DNA from: Clostridiaceae bacterium BRH_c20a
GTDB lineage: Bacteria > Bacillota > Peptococcia > Peptococcales > BICA1-8
NCBI GenBank assembly: GCA_000961765.1
Contig: LADT01000060.1
Coordinates: 1 to 51,638, forward strand
Reading direction: 5' to 3'
DNA: 51,638 bases
A model generated the notes under the pieces. It ran no database searches and had not been told where the DNA came from. It saw only the letters and a list, made by a program, of their open reading frames with translations. Below, piece by piece: positions 23,781-35,670 of the stretch; within the stretch, counting starts at the first letter, position 1; each line of letters starts with the position of its first letter. Made by a program: the position numbers and the translations under genes.

Positions 23781-24815
23781 TTAATAGCCTAATTTTCTCT
23801 TGTTTTCTATATGTTGGTTATGAGTTTTAGCAAAAACATGTTCCCCGCTGCCATCCTTTTTAGCAACAAAATAAAAATATTTGCTTTCACCAGGTTGATG
23901 GACAGCCTCTAACGATGCTTTACCCGGACTGCCTATCGGGCCAGGAGGTAAGCCTTTATATTTATAAGTATTATAGGGGGAGTCTATCTCTAAATCACTA
24001 TACAAAACCCTGGTTTTTCTTTCTGGGAAAATATATTGCAGGGTGGCATCACTATCCAGTTTCATCCCGATTCTTAACCTATTTAAAAAGACTGAAGCAA
24101 TTAAAGGTCTATCTATATCAACCAAGGATTCCAATTCTACCAAAGAAGCCAAAATTATTACATCTCTTTTATTTAAACCGCTAGTATTCTCCGGCAGTTT
24201 ATTATATACCTGTTCAAAACGCTTGAGCATCATTTCAACAATTTGTTTTTCTGACATTCCTTTAGGAATAAGGTACGTGTCAGGAAACAAATATCCTTCT
24301 AATCGCTTTTCACCCTTTGGTATATCTTCTAGAAAATCGAATTGGCTAAATGAATCTTCTTCAATAACCCTCCAAAATTCCTTTTCATCTACTAAATCTT
24401 TGGCAATTAAAACATCGGCAATTTGTTTTAGAGTATACCCTTCTGGAATGGTAAATTTTTGGGTGATAATCTGTCCTTCTAAAAGCCTGTCCACTATTTC
24501 TTTCATAGTCATACTAGGACTTAGCGTGTAATCTCCGGCTTTTAATTTTCCATCCATTTTATTCATGCGGACATATAGTTGAAAATACTTGGGGTTGTTG
24601 ACTATTTGTTCCTTTGCTAATATTTGGGCAATAGCTGAAGTAGATAGACCCTGTTTAATATTTATATTATATGTGTTAGAGTCCTCGGGATTATTCGGTC
24701 CGAAAATGTTATTAAATATAAGCCAGATTACTAAAAATACTATTAATAACAAAGTTGTTAATAAGACCAGAATTTTTTTAGGCTTATTGACCAACCTTTG
24801 GGCATTGATATTCAT
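23781..24815 (-). CDS. mltG: MltG endolytic murein transglycosylase
   Basis: 344 aa. One N-terminal membrane helix (about 14-36), a LysM-like segment (FTIPEGYTLKQIADVL), then the YceG catalytic domain with ILASLVELES (putative catalytic Glu) and SPYNTYKYKGLPPGPIGSPG, the family hallmark. It cuts nascent glycan strands at the membrane. Position between ruvX/VanW and trmR/U32 genes is the Clostridia/Bacillus order. ATG 24815 or 24818. Confidence 0.95.
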   Translation of the reverse strand: MNINAQRLVNKPKKILVLLTTLLLIVFLVIWLIFNNIFGPNNPEDSNTYNINIKQGLSTSAIAQILAKEQIVNNPKYFQLYVRMNKMDGKLKAGDYTLSPSMTMKEIVDRLLEGQIITQKFTIPEGYTLKQIADVLIAKDLVDEKEFWRVIEEDSFSQFDFLEDIPKGEKRLEGYLFPDTYLIPKGMSEKQIVEMMLKRFEQVYNKLPENTSGLNKRDVIILASLVELESLVDIDRPLIASVFLNRLRIGMKLDSDATLQYIFPERKTRVLYSDLEIDSPYNTYKYKGLPPGPIGSPGKASLEAVHQPGESKYFYFVAKKDGSGEHVFAKTHNQHIENKRKLGY

Positions 24816-24865
24816 CACTACTCCCCTTTTAACTATGATAAGTTATTATACTATATATAAATAGT

Positions 24866-24898
24866 AAAATCTATGGATCGAAAATCCATAGATTTTTA
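24866..24898. terminator. Terminator after the VanW gene
   Basis: AAAATCTATGGAT and ATCCATAGATTTT are perfect arms around a short loop, T-rich in both directions. Confidence 0.8.
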
Positions 24899-24915
24899 GC
24901 TTTTAATTATATTTA

Positions 24916-26238
24916 TTAATGCTTGGCTGTAAGAATTATTTTATTCACTGGTGGATAATAATCCCTGGTCAGAATTTCCTGCATTAGAATATTTTTTTTA
25001 TTATCCCTAATTATTCTTTCTACCCTAACAATATAACCTTGTGCACCTTGCTGTTCAACTATAATTTGGCCAATTAAAAGATCTGGCTTATTTTTAAAAA
25101 TAGTTTCAGGCGTAAATGTTTTTTCCACTATGCTAATGATTTCAACTTCTTGATCCTCCTGTATTGCACCAAAAATTTTCATCGTTAAAGCACCTTGACC
25201 AACATAGGTTTTAAAGAAAATATAACCTTGAGTATTATTTAAAAACTTTAAATCTTTTAATCCGTATACAACTGCTGCATCCATACCTTTAGGGACATAT
25301 CGAATTGGTAATGAATGTGGGTGTCGCTCAGTTACTAACAAATTAGCTCTCAATAAAACATTATAGAGGGTAGAAGACACCTGACAAACACCACCGCCAA
25401 TACCCTCCACAAACTGATTGTTTAAAATGATGGGAGCATCATTATATCCTGCTTCCTTTGTTCTTGGCCCCACTATTTCGTTAAAGGAGAACTCTTCTCC
25501 AGGTTCCAAGAGAAACTCATCAAGGGCCTGGGCAGCCTTCTTAATATTTTGGGAACGATTTTTTTTCTGAGGATTAAACCATGTTGTAAACTGTCCTAGC
25601 AAGGTTTCAACGTTCATTTTTCTAATATCTTCAGAGGTAAGCTTAGCTTTTATTTCCTTAGTTTTAATCACAACATTCAGAGGACCTTGCAGCTTTAAAT
25701 TAGTCTCTAATTGGTTAAGGATACTTTCCAGATCAATACCGATACCGGAAATATCGGGAATAATTATTACTTTATTTTGTGAGTTTATAGTTATCCTAGC
25801 TTCTTGGGGGTCTTTAACTAAGCTTTTTGTTAATCTTATAATGTTCTCTACAGCTATCCGGTGATTAATCTGTAACTTCAAAGGGATATTATGTTTTTCT
25901 CTTTTAATCTTTAATATATCCCACCATCTTTTTAAAAATAAACCTTTATTTCCCTTGTCTAATCCTTCTAGGATTGCCTTTTCTAAATCTATTTCTAAGC
26001 CCATCTCTTGATAACTAGTTATCCATACTTGTTTTCTATCGGGGCTAATAACTATTATGTTCTGATTTAAAATTTCCTTAATAAAAGGAGTGAGTTTTTC
26101 CTTAGCCTGTAAATCAGTAAGACCAGCCACATCATAACCCTGGATTAAAATGCCGTCGATAAATACCGGTTCTTGGGGAGATGAAAAAAGTGGTATCATA
26201 AAAAAAAAGAGCATTATTATCAATAGTTTATTTTTCAT
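24916..26238 (-). CDS. VanW family exported protein
   Basis: 440 aa. A signal peptide (KLLIIMLFFFMIPLFS) precedes two repeats of the YoaR/PG-binding-4 type (about 30-210). The VanW domain is at about 230-360 (SFNEIVGPRTKEAGY, GIGGGVCQVSSTLYNVLLRA, HSLPIRYVP), followed by a G5-like C-terminal domain. Family members act on or bind the cell envelope, but the reaction is not established. ATG 26238 follows AGGTGAT; GTG 26247 overlaps this site. Confidence 0.88.
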   Translation of the reverse strand: MKNKLLIIMLFFFMIPLFSSPQEPVFIDGILIQGYDVAGLTDLQAKEKLTPFIKEILNQNIIVISPDRKQVWITSYQEMGLEIDLEKAILEGLDKGNKGLFLKRWWDILKIKREKHNIPLKLQINHRIAVENIIRLTKSLVKDPQEARITINSQNKVIIIPDISGIGIDLESILNQLETNLKLQGPLNVVIKTKEIKAKLTSEDIRKMNVETLLGQFTTWFNPQKKNRSQNIKKAAQALDEFLLEPGEEFSFNEIVGPRTKEAGYNDAPIILNNQFVEGIGGGVCQVSSTLYNVLLRANLLVTERHPHSLPIRYVPKGMDAAVVYGLKDLKFLNNTQGYIFFKTYVGQGALTMKIFGAIQEDQEVEIISIVEKTFTPETIFKNKPDLLIGQIIVEQQGAQGYIVRVERIIRDNKKNILMQEILTRDYYPPVNKIILTAKH

Positions 26239-26315
26239 AATTATCACCTGAAGGAATTTAATTCATTAATGCATATTCGGATTTAAACAAATTAGCACAA
26301 AAAGGTCAAAAAAAT

Positions 26316-26338
26316 CCACCGGTTCTACCGGTGGATAA
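26316..26338 (-). terminator. Terminator of the DUF1292 gene
   Basis: Minus strand CCACCGGT-aga-ACCGGTGG followed by ATTTTTTT, just after the stop. Confidence 0.9.
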
Positions 26339-26340
26339 AT

Positions 26341-26634
26341 TTACTCATCATCCTCAATCATTTCTTGCCAAGCATCAGCAACCTTTTCCCATTCTTCATC
26401 ATTTTCAATATCATATAAGATATCTTCGCCATTTTCATCTTTACCAATCTTTAAGATAATTGCTTCATCTGACTCTTCGTCTTCCTCTTCCATGGGCGAG
26501 AGAATAGCATATTGCTCACCCTCAACCTCTATCGAATCAACCAAAGCAAATTCATGTTCTTTTCCTTCTTCATCAACCAACGTAACTATTCCTAATTCCT
26601 CATTGTCATGTTCATGATTGTTGTTTTTTTCCAT
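26341..26634 (-). CDS. DUF1292 protein (YrzB-like)
   Basis: 97 aa, strongly acidic: IVTLVDEEGKEHEFALVDSIEVEGEQYAIL and a Glu/Asp-rich C-terminus. Conserved next to ruvX and ireB in Firmicutes; function unknown. ATG 26634 follows AAAGGGGTG. Confidence 0.9.
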   Translation of the reverse strand: MEKNNNHEHDNEELGIVTLVDEEGKEHEFALVDSIEVEGEQYAILSPMEEEDEESDEAIILKIGKDENGEDILYDIENDEEWEKVADAWQEMIEDDE

Positions 26635-26727
26635 ATAAATACACCCCTTTCTAAAAGCTATTGCCATTTTAAATCTAAATGGTAAGGTTTGTCAACTGAT
26701 TTCCTATATAGCATTATAACCAGAATT

Positions 26728-27141
26728 CTACTGTTTCAGACGGTCTAGATAATTTTGCAATATTACCGCTGCCGCTAACTTATCTACTACAGTTTTTCTT
26801 TTTTTTCTGGAAACATCACCGGATATTAATGCTCTTTCTACTGTAACAGTACTTAGTCGTTCATCAATATAGATAATTTTAACTTCTTTTGCTTTAAGTA
26901 AATCTTCAACAAATTCTTTAACCTTTTCTACTTGGGGGCCTAAGGTGCCATTCATATTTTTAGGAAGTCCTACAACTAATTCTTCTATCTCAAATTTTTC
27001 TAAAAGCTCACATAAATAGGAAATATCCTTTTCTAACTTCGTTCTATTTAAGGTTTCTAAGCTCTGAGCCGTTATCATTAGAGGATCACTAACAGCGATA
27101 CCTATTCTTCTGTCTCCGATATCCAAACCCATTACACGCAT
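26728..27141 (-). CDS. ruvX: RuvX/YqgF Holliday junction resolvase-like, pre-16S rRNA nuclease
   Basis: 137 aa RNase H fold: MGLDIGDRRIGIAVSDP (first catalytic Asp), ELVVGLPKNMNGT, IYIDERLST and DKLAAAVILQNYLD (last catalytic Asp). In E. coli YqgF matures the 5' end of 16S rRNA. The start is ATG 27141 behind GGAAGGTGGT. Confidence 0.95.
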   Translation of the reverse strand: MRVMGLDIGDRRIGIAVSDPLMITAQSLETLNRTKLEKDISYLCELLEKFEIEELVVGLPKNMNGTLGPQVEKVKEFVEDLLKAKEVKIIYIDERLSTVTVERALISGDVSRKKRKTVVDKLAAAVILQNYLDRLKQ

Positions 27142-27475
27142 AACAATACCACCTTCCATTAATTATTTAAAACGGTTACACCGTTTTGTACCTACAGAAC
27201 CTACAGTGCTACAGTGCTACAGAAAAACATTAAACACTATGAACAATAAACATATTATTTAGAATATCAACCAAAGACCATAATCCGAGACTACTGAAAA
27301 AGTCGAGGATCGTGTCATTCTGAAAGAAACGAAGTGAAATGAAGAATCTCTAAAGCCGCTTAAATACTTAGATCCTTCGCTACGCTCAGGATGACAATCT
27401 TGGCTATTTCTTTTACTAGTCACCAGTCACCAGTCACTAGTCACCAGTCACTAGTAACTAACCACTAGCCACTTC
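27142..27475. repeat. Intergenic with several short repeats
   Basis: Contains AAAACGGT-tac-ACCGTTTT (27169-27187, perfect). A dispersed hairpin-type repeat follows at about 27300-27405 (GTCATTCTGA ... TCAGGATGAC, with GATCCTTCGCTACGC), of a kind scattered in many Clostridia genomes. Then comes a heptamer-type array of AGTCACC/AGTCACT units (27415-27473). No gene. Confidence 0.7.
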
Positions 27476-28423
27476 TTATATAATTTTAATACAAAAATTA
27501 GGACAAAACGCACCGCAATAGCCACAAAGCACACAATTATTTCTATCTACCAGAACCCGTCCTTCTACTATCTTTAGAGCTTTGTGAGAACATTTTAAAA
27601 CACACTGACCGCAGGCTTCACAATAATCCTCGATATGCAATTTCCGTTTTTTTGCACTTATACTCGCCAAATATTGGGCCTTCGGTATTTCGCCTTTTAA
27701 TAATGCTATATTGGTTTTTACTTCGGCAATAGATTGCATGCCAACTGCAACTGCATCTAATTCCGGTCTCTTAAAGGCCCAAATAAGAGCAGTCGTTGCC
27801 TCACTAATTAGATTACCTCCTCCAATGGGTTTCATGCCATATATTCCTTTACCAATTTTTTTGGCCTTTTGTAACAGTTCCAGCATTTTGTCAATATTAC
27901 CATCAAGTATGCCCAAACCTCTATAATTTACTATAGGATGGATTATTTCAATCTCCGAAAACTCTAATGCAGCTTCTACACCTTTGATAGTATGAGTTGA
28001 TAGTCCCACTGCTCTTATTTTACCCTTAGTCTTGGCTTCCAACAAATATTCTAAGGCTTCATAATGCCCTTTAACTGTAAGTATACTTTCTTGTTCGTGT
28101 AAGAGAAAAATATCTATAACATCTCTATTGAGTTCCCTTCTTGCCTTTTCTAAGCTTGCTGCCATCATTTTTTTAGTATGACTGTATGATTTTGTAGCAA
28201 CTATTAAATTTTTATTTAGTTTTTCCTGTGCTTTTTTTATATATGAGTAGGTTTGATATAATTCAGCAGTATCAATAAAATTAACGCCTAAGTTTACAGC
28301 CTTTTCAATAATTTGTACCCCTTCATCAATAGCTAAATTAGCCTGTAAGGGTCCTAATGTTAAAGAACCAAAGCACAGCTTGGAAACATGTATACCTGTA
28401 TTACCCAAATATTCATATTGCAT
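27476..28423 (-). CDS. Aldo/keto reductase with C-terminal 4Fe-4S ferredoxin domain
   Basis: 315 aa. A TIM-barrel aldo/keto reductase domain (about 1-255; FIDTAELYQTY with the catalytic Tyr, IDIFLLHEQ, VGLSTH) is followed by two Cys clusters (CEACGQCVLKC and CVLCGYCGAFC) of a bacterial ferredoxin domain. Probably an NAD(P)H- or ferredoxin-linked oxidoreductase; substrate unknown. Separate transcript upstream of the repeat region. Confidence 0.9.
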   Translation of the reverse strand: MQYEYLGNTGIHVSKLCFGSLTLGPLQANLAIDEGVQIIEKAVNLGVNFIDTAELYQTYSYIKKAQEKLNKNLIVATKSYSHTKKMMAASLEKARRELNRDVIDIFLLHEQESILTVKGHYEALEYLLEAKTKGKIRAVGLSTHTIKGVEAALEFSEIEIIHPIVNYRGLGILDGNIDKMLELLQKAKKIGKGIYGMKPIGGGNLISEATTALIWAFKRPELDAVAVGMQSIAEVKTNIALLKGEIPKAQYLASISAKKRKLHIEDYCEACGQCVLKCSHKALKIVEGRVLVDRNNCVLCGYCGAFCPNFCIKII

Positions 28424-28448
28424 TTTCTTATCACCTTCTCCGCACAGA

Positions 28449-28474
28449 TGAAAACCCCACCTTATGGCGGGGTT
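28449..28474 (-). terminator. Terminator of the ireB gene
   Basis: Minus strand AACCCCGCC-ataa-GGTGGGGTTTT: GC-rich stem followed by Ts, just downstream of the stop at 28479. Confidence 0.85.
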
Positions 28475-28478
28475 TATA

Positions 28479-28736
28479 TTACTTTGTGGATAAATAGCTT
28501 TTCACTAACTCTTCCAAAAGCTCATCCCGTTCTAATTTTCTAATGAGATTTCGAGCATCTTGGTAACTAGTTATATAGGCCGGATCACCAGAAAGCAGGT
28601 AACCTACAATTTGATTGATAGGATTGTATCCCTTCTCCTTCAAGGCCTCATAGACATTCATTAAAATGTCCTTGGCGTTAATCTCTTCATCATTATTAAT
28701 TTTAAAATACATGGTACGATCTAGGTCTAGTGACAT
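28479..28736 (-). CDS. ireB: IreB (UPF0297)
   Basis: 85 aa: [51 protein letters not shown] and [20 protein letters not shown]. In Enterococcus it is a phosphorylation target of the Ser/Thr kinase IreK and affects envelope stress tolerance. It follows alaS, as in most Firmicutes. The start is ATG 28736 behind AAGGGAGTGATC. Confidence 0.95.
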   Translation of the reverse strand: MSLDLDRTMYFKINNDEEINAKDILMNVYEALKEKGYNPINQIVGYLLSGDPAYITSYQDARNLIRKLERDELLEELVKSYLSTK

Positions 28737-28842
28737 CCAGATCACTCCCTTATAAATCTATTTAGCCATGTTTTCAGCCATGTTATATATTTAGAATTCG
28801 CTATAAAACCAAAATATCCTTTAAAGTATACCCAAAAAAGTG

Positions 28843-31835
<2,993 letters not shown>

Positions 31836-32055
31836 AAAAAAAATCCCCATCCCCTTGCAGGGACGAGGAGTTCCTCGCGGTACCACCCTGTTACCGATAA
31901 ATACCGGTCAACTCATTAGCAAAATGCATAGCCCATTAACGAGGGCCAATCGTCCAATCTCTTGGCAATTCTCAGGATGGGCCTGGATTCTAGTAATACC
32001 GGGAAGATTGCAGCAGGTTCTTCCCTCTCTGGAGGTGTTAACTAAATCCATCTAA
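31836..32055 (-). promoter_or_regulatory. T-box leader of alaS (alanine)
   Basis: Minus strand carries the T-box AGGGTGGTACCGCG (31889-31876), a terminator ending in a T-run (31842-31836), and upstream stems. A specifier candidate (GCT/GCA, Ala) lies in CCTGCTGCA at about 32017-32009. It senses uncharged tRNA-Ala and permits read-through into alaS. Confidence 0.92.
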
Positions 32056-32092
32056 TCCTTCAGCGAAATAATATGTAAATTTAATTGAATTA

Positions 32093-32121
32093 ATTATACA
32101 AAGTTAAGTTTTAATTGTCAA
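32093..32121 (-). promoter_or_regulatory. Sigma-A promoter of alaS
   Basis: Minus strand TTGACA (32121-32116), 17 bases, TATAAT (32098-32093): perfect consensus, about 40 bases before the T-box. Confidence 0.85.
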
Positions 32122-32124
32122 ACA

Positions 32125-33168
32125 TCAAAGTTCCATTGTTTTCTTGATTATAAAAGTTAATATCACTTTCAAGATACCAGTCAATGGTATCGCAAAAATC
32201 ATCCCTAAAATACCAAATAAATGTCCTCCCGCAAGTAAGGCCAAAATTATTATCAAAGGATGCAAACCAATACTTTTACCTAAAATTTTTGGAGTTATAA
32301 TATTACCTTCTATCTGTTGGATTGTAACCATAATTATGAAAACATAAATTGCCATTTTTTTAGACTGAAGTAAGGCTAAAGCTACAGCAGGTATTATACC
32401 AAATAATGGTCCAAAATACGGGATGATATTAAAAACTCCTGCAATGAGTCCTAAAACTAGCGCAAACTCCATGCCCACTAAGGATAAACCAATAGTTGTC
32501 AAACCTCCAACAAGGAAGGCAACAATTAGATGTCCACGCAAAAAACTTTTTAGAATTCTATCCATTTGCTGCCCAATAATAATAATATCTTTACGTGCTA
32601 CAACAGGTATCAGTTTTAAAAAATATTCCTTTATTTCATCAGAGTCCTTTAAAAGATAGAACGCTAAAATCGGTGCCAAGATAATATCAAATATTTTCGT
32701 GAAAAAATAAACAAAACCTTGAGCTGCACTTTTAAAAATTGCTATCAAAAAGTTTTCTGCTTGTTCTATAGTATCATCTGTAATAACTCTTATGCTTTCA
32801 GGTATATCAATCTTACTGTAATTATTTTGCCATATTTTTATATATTCTTGAATCTGTTTGGCATATAGAGGAATTGTATCTGCAAATTTATTTAGTTCAA
32901 GAATTATTCTGGGAAATCCATAAATAATTCCGGCAGAAATGATTAAAATTAAAGAAGCATAAATAATTAATATCCCCCAAATTCGGCTGATGCGCTTTTT
33001 TTCAAACCAATCAACTAATGGGTCTAGTACGTATGCTAAAAAAAATGCAATAAAAAAGGGCGTAGTTATCGGCCAAGCCAATATGATAAGATATAATAAT
33101 AAAATAAATAAAATTATCAATATAATTATTCGTATTAATTTTATTTGTTCGGTCTTAATCATTTTCAT
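32125..33168 (-). CDS. AI-2E family (YtvI/PerM) membrane protein
   Basis: 347 aa with about eight hydrophobic segments: LIRIIILIILFILLLYLIILA at the N-terminus, FLAYVLDPLVDWFEKK, ILAPILAFYLLKD, and a C-terminal block GVFNIIPYFGPLFGIIPAVALAL ... GILGMIFAIPLTGILKV. The family holds transporters and exporters of uncertain substrate; the name alone does not prove autoinducer-2 export. It ends just past the alaS promoter. Confidence 0.9.
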   Translation of the reverse strand: MKMIKTEQIKLIRIIILIILFILLLYLIILAWPITTPFFIAFFLAYVLDPLVDWFEKKRISRIWGILIIYASLILIISAGIIYGFPRIILELNKFADTIPLYAKQIQEYIKIWQNNYSKIDIPESIRVITDDTIEQAENFLIAIFKSAAQGFVYFFTKIFDIILAPILAFYLLKDSDEIKEYFLKLIPVVARKDIIIIGQQMDRILKSFLRGHLIVAFLVGGLTTIGLSLVGMEFALVLGLIAGVFNIIPYFGPLFGIIPAVALALLQSKKMAIYVFIIMVTIQQIEGNIITPKILGKSIGLHPLIIILALLAGGHLFGILGMIFAIPLTGILKVILTFIIKKTMEL

Positions 33169-33233
33169 ACCCCATGTGTATTTTTACCTCTAAAAGCTCA
33201 GCGCTAAAGCTTATTATTGCGCTTATCTAAATG

Positions 33234-33256
33234 CTAAAAAAGCAGCCTACGCTGCT
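33234..33256 (-). terminator. Terminator of the YtxH-like gene
   Basis: AGCAGC-ctac-GCTGCT; minus-strand Ts follow (33240-33236). It overlaps the stop region of the gene at 33256. Confidence 0.75.
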
Positions 33257-33444
33257 TATTTTTTCTTGATAAGATTTGTTACATCTTTTGTTACTTCTCC
33301 TACTATTTTAGAAGCTCTGCCGGATATTTTTTTTGTTTTACCCATTAAACTTTTCCTTTGCGGCTTAAAATTTCCATTGATCATCAATCCAACCATTCCA
33401 CCTATTAGACTACCGAGCATAATTCCGTTCAAAAAACGCCGCAC
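33256..33444 (-). CDS. YtxH-like small membrane protein
   Basis: 62 aa: a Gly-rich hydrophobic segment (IMLGSLIGGMVGLMING, about 7-24) followed by a basic tail. It resembles the start of YtxH/general stress proteins. GTG 33444 is behind GGGAGGTG. Downstream of two small genes in the same direction, probably one transcript. Confidence 0.65.
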   Translation of the reverse strand: MRRFLNGIMLGSLIGGMVGLMINGNFKPQRKSLMGKTKKISGRASKIVGEVTKDVTNLIKKK

Positions 33445-33463
33445 TGTTTTACACCTCCCTTCT

Positions 33464-33649
33464 TTAAATTAAAGTGGCATCAATATCAGCCATCTCTAGT
33501 TCTTCTAAGGTACCATCTTCTGCAATATCATAGACTTTTATTTGATTCCCCAAACTGCTGTACTCTACAAAACACTCCCAGCAATAAAACTGATCTGACC
33601 CTACTTTCCCCACTGCTCTGCTATTACATATCGGGCAATATTGCTGCAT
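33464..33649 (-). CDS. Small zinc-ribbon protein, unknown
   Basis: 61 aa. CPICNSRAVGKVGSDQFYCWEC has two Cys pairs of a zinc ribbon; an acidic C-terminal half (EDGTLEELEMADID) follows. No function known. It sits between a PRC-barrel gene and the YtxH-like gene. Confidence 0.7.
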   Translation of the reverse strand: MQQYCPICNSRAVGKVGSDQFYCWECFVEYSSLGNQIKVYDIAEDGTLEELEMADIDATLI

Positions 33650-33664
33650 TTATTTTCCTCTCCC

Positions 33665-34126
33665 TTATTCTTCTTTAATTATAACCGCATCTTCCCCATA
33701 TGTAATAATCTGGGGAACAGTAAGTAAGCTTCTTCCAGAGACCAAATCCTTTAATAATCCATCAGAAACCTCATATCCTAATATCTTACCTGAATTATCT
33801 TCTACTAATATATCTCCTATCGTACCAAGATATTTTCCACCTTCAGTCATTATGGGAGTACCAATAATATAGCCCGGTAAAAAATTAGGAGGATTAACAG
33901 GGTCTTTATACTTTTCTAAGATTAAATCAAGGTCATCAATTTCTACTATGACAGCATCCTTGCCAAAATTCTTCACCTTACCCAAAGGCAGAAGTTTATT
34001 TTCACAAAGAAATCCATGCAGTATATCATTATCTGCATTCAAAACGACATCTTTAATTGTAGCTAATTGTCTACCTGAGGTTAGGTCAATAACGGGAAGA
34101 TTAATTAGATCCGAAACTTTTCGCAA
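33665..34126 (-). CDS. Protein with two PRC-barrel domains
   Basis: 153 aa. Two copies of the PRC fold: KVSDLINLPVIDLTSGRQL (about 3-70) and PGYIIGTPIMTEGGKYLG (about 83-150). Firmicute members include the YlmC/YmxH and photosynthetic-type groups; here the role is unknown. TTG 34126 is preceded by AAGGAGGT at a slightly long distance. Located downstream of mnmA. Confidence 0.85.
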   Translation of the reverse strand: MRKVSDLINLPVIDLTSGRQLATIKDVVLNADNDILHGFLCENKLLPLGKVKNFGKDAVIVEIDDLDLILEKYKDPVNPPNFLPGYIIGTPIMTEGGKYLGTIGDILVEDNSGKILGYEVSDGLLKDLVSGRSLLTVPQIITYGEDAVIIKEE

Positions 34127-34202
34127 AGGTTCCTAACCTCCTTAGATATTGTCGTTTTATAGTATTGCCAGAAAAAAAAGAAAACATGCGCTCTCGCACA
34201 TG

Positions 34203-35291
34203 TTAAATGCCTTTAACTATTGTTCCGCCACCTACAACATAATCACCTTGATAATAAACCACAGCCTGACCAGGAGTTATTGCCCGCTGGGCTTCTACAA
34301 ATTCGACTAAAACTTCTTCCTTATTTAGTGGCTTAAGTATAGCTTTAGCAGGCTTGGCAGAATACCTAATTTTAGCCTCAACTTGGATCTCATCATGTAA
34401 ATCTTCAAACAGAATATAATTATTTTGACAGGCTATTAACTTTCCTTGAAAAACTTCATTGTCTTTGCCAATAATAACTGCATTTTTTTCTACATCAATT
34501 TTCACAACATATACTGGATAACCTAAAGCTAAACCCAAGCCCTTTCTTTGACCTATTGTATAATTGGGCAATCCCTCATGGGTTCCTATCCAATTGCCTT
34601 GGGTGTCTAAAAAAGGTCCTGGTCTAAAATGCTCTTGACCAACTCTGTTTTCAATAAAATTTTTATAGTTATTGTCTGTAACAAAGCATATTTCCTGACT
34701 ATCAGGTTTGTTAGCCACCCTTAATTCAATTGAAGCGGCAATTTCTCTTATTTGTGGTTTTGCATAGTTTCCTAAGGGTAATAGGGTGTGGGCCATCTGT
34801 TCTTGAGTAAAATTATATAAGGCATATGTCTGATCTTTCATTGTATCCACAGCCTTTTTTAACACAAATCTCTTTTTAGTATTATCATAAAGTAATTTTG
34901 CATAATGACCTGTTGCAATATAATCCGCCCCTAATTGTTTCGCTTTAGTCAAAAACCCTTCAAACTTGATCTTTTTATTACATGCAATACAAGGATTAGG
35001 TGTTCTTCCTTGCAAATATTCATTAGTAAAATAATCTATTACTTCAATTTCAAATAAGTCCCTAAAATTCATCACATAAAAAGGGATTCCCAATTTATCA
35101 GCAACCCTGCGGGCGTCATTTACAGCTGATAAGGAACAACAGCCTCCTACCCTTTCCTCATCATGTTCAACAGGCCAAATCTGCATTGTTACACCGATTA
35201 CATCATACCCTTGTTCTTTTAGGAGATATGCAGCTACTGAGCTATCCACACCTCCACTCATCCCAACTACAACCGTACCCTTAGAAGACAT
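34203..35291 (-). CDS. mnmA: tRNA-specific 2-thiouridylase MnmA
   Basis: 362 aa. PP-loop GMSGGVDSS (9-17), first catalytic Cys in [13 protein letters not shown], second in DSQEICFV, and the C-terminal beta domain ([11 protein letters not shown]). It makes s2U34 in tRNA-Lys, -Glu and -Gln, taking sulfur from a cysteine desulfurase; nifS and nifU lie directly upstream in the same direction, which fits a sulfur-transfer operon. ATG 35291 follows AAAGG and avoids a long overlap with nifU. Confidence 0.96.
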   Translation of the reverse strand: MSSKGTVVVGMSGGVDSSVAAYLLKEQGYDVIGVTMQIWPVEHDEERVGGCCSLSAVNDARRVADKLGIPFYVMNFRDLFEIEVIDYFTNEYLQGRTPNPCIACNKKIKFEGFLTKAKQLGADYIATGHYAKLLYDNTKKRFVLKKAVDTMKDQTYALYNFTQEQMAHTLLPLGNYAKPQIREIAASIELRVANKPDSQEICFVTDNNYKNFIENRVGQEHFRPGPFLDTQGNWIGTHEGLPNYTIGQRKGLGLALGYPVYVVKIDVEKNAVIIGKDNEVFQGKLIACQNNYILFEDLHDEIQVEAKIRYSAKPAKAILKPLNKEEVLVEFVEAQRAITPGQAVVYYQGDYVVGGGTIVKGI

Positions 35292-35307
35292 CCATTTACA
35301 CCAACCT

Positions 35308-35670
35308 TTACTTGCTTTTATAGTCTTCAATAGCTTTATGAAGAGCATCGGCTGCTAAATTGGAGCAGTGCATTTTAGCTGGTGGCAATCCACCTAAAGC
35401 TTCAGCTACAGCTTTGTTTGTTACTTCTAAAGCTTCATCAATAGTTTTTCCTTTGACCATTTCAGTAACCATGCTGCTTGTTGCAATTGCGGCTCCACAC
35501 CCAAAGGTCTTAAACTTTATATCTTTTATTTTATTATCTTCAACATCTAGATATATCCTCATAATATCACCGCATTTAGCATTTCCTACTTCCCCAATAC
35601 CGCTAGCCTTGTCAATCTCTCCTACATTTCTAGGATTAGAAAAATGGTCCATTACTTTGTCAGTGTACAT
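35308..35670 (-). CDS. nifU: NifU/IscU-type iron-sulfur scaffold
   Basis: 120 aa. The three scaffold Cys are in [16 protein letters not shown] and AKMHCSNLA. It accepts sulfur from the NifS-like protein encoded upstream; the genes overlap by 19 bases. Its short length is that of the N-terminal NifU/IscU domain alone. Confidence 0.95.
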   Translation of the reverse strand: MYTDKVMDHFSNPRNVGEIDKASGIGEVGNAKCGDIMRIYLDVEDNKIKDIKFKTFGCGAAIATSSMVTEMVKGKTIDEALEVTNKAVAEALGGLPPAKMHCSNLAADALHKAIEDYKSK

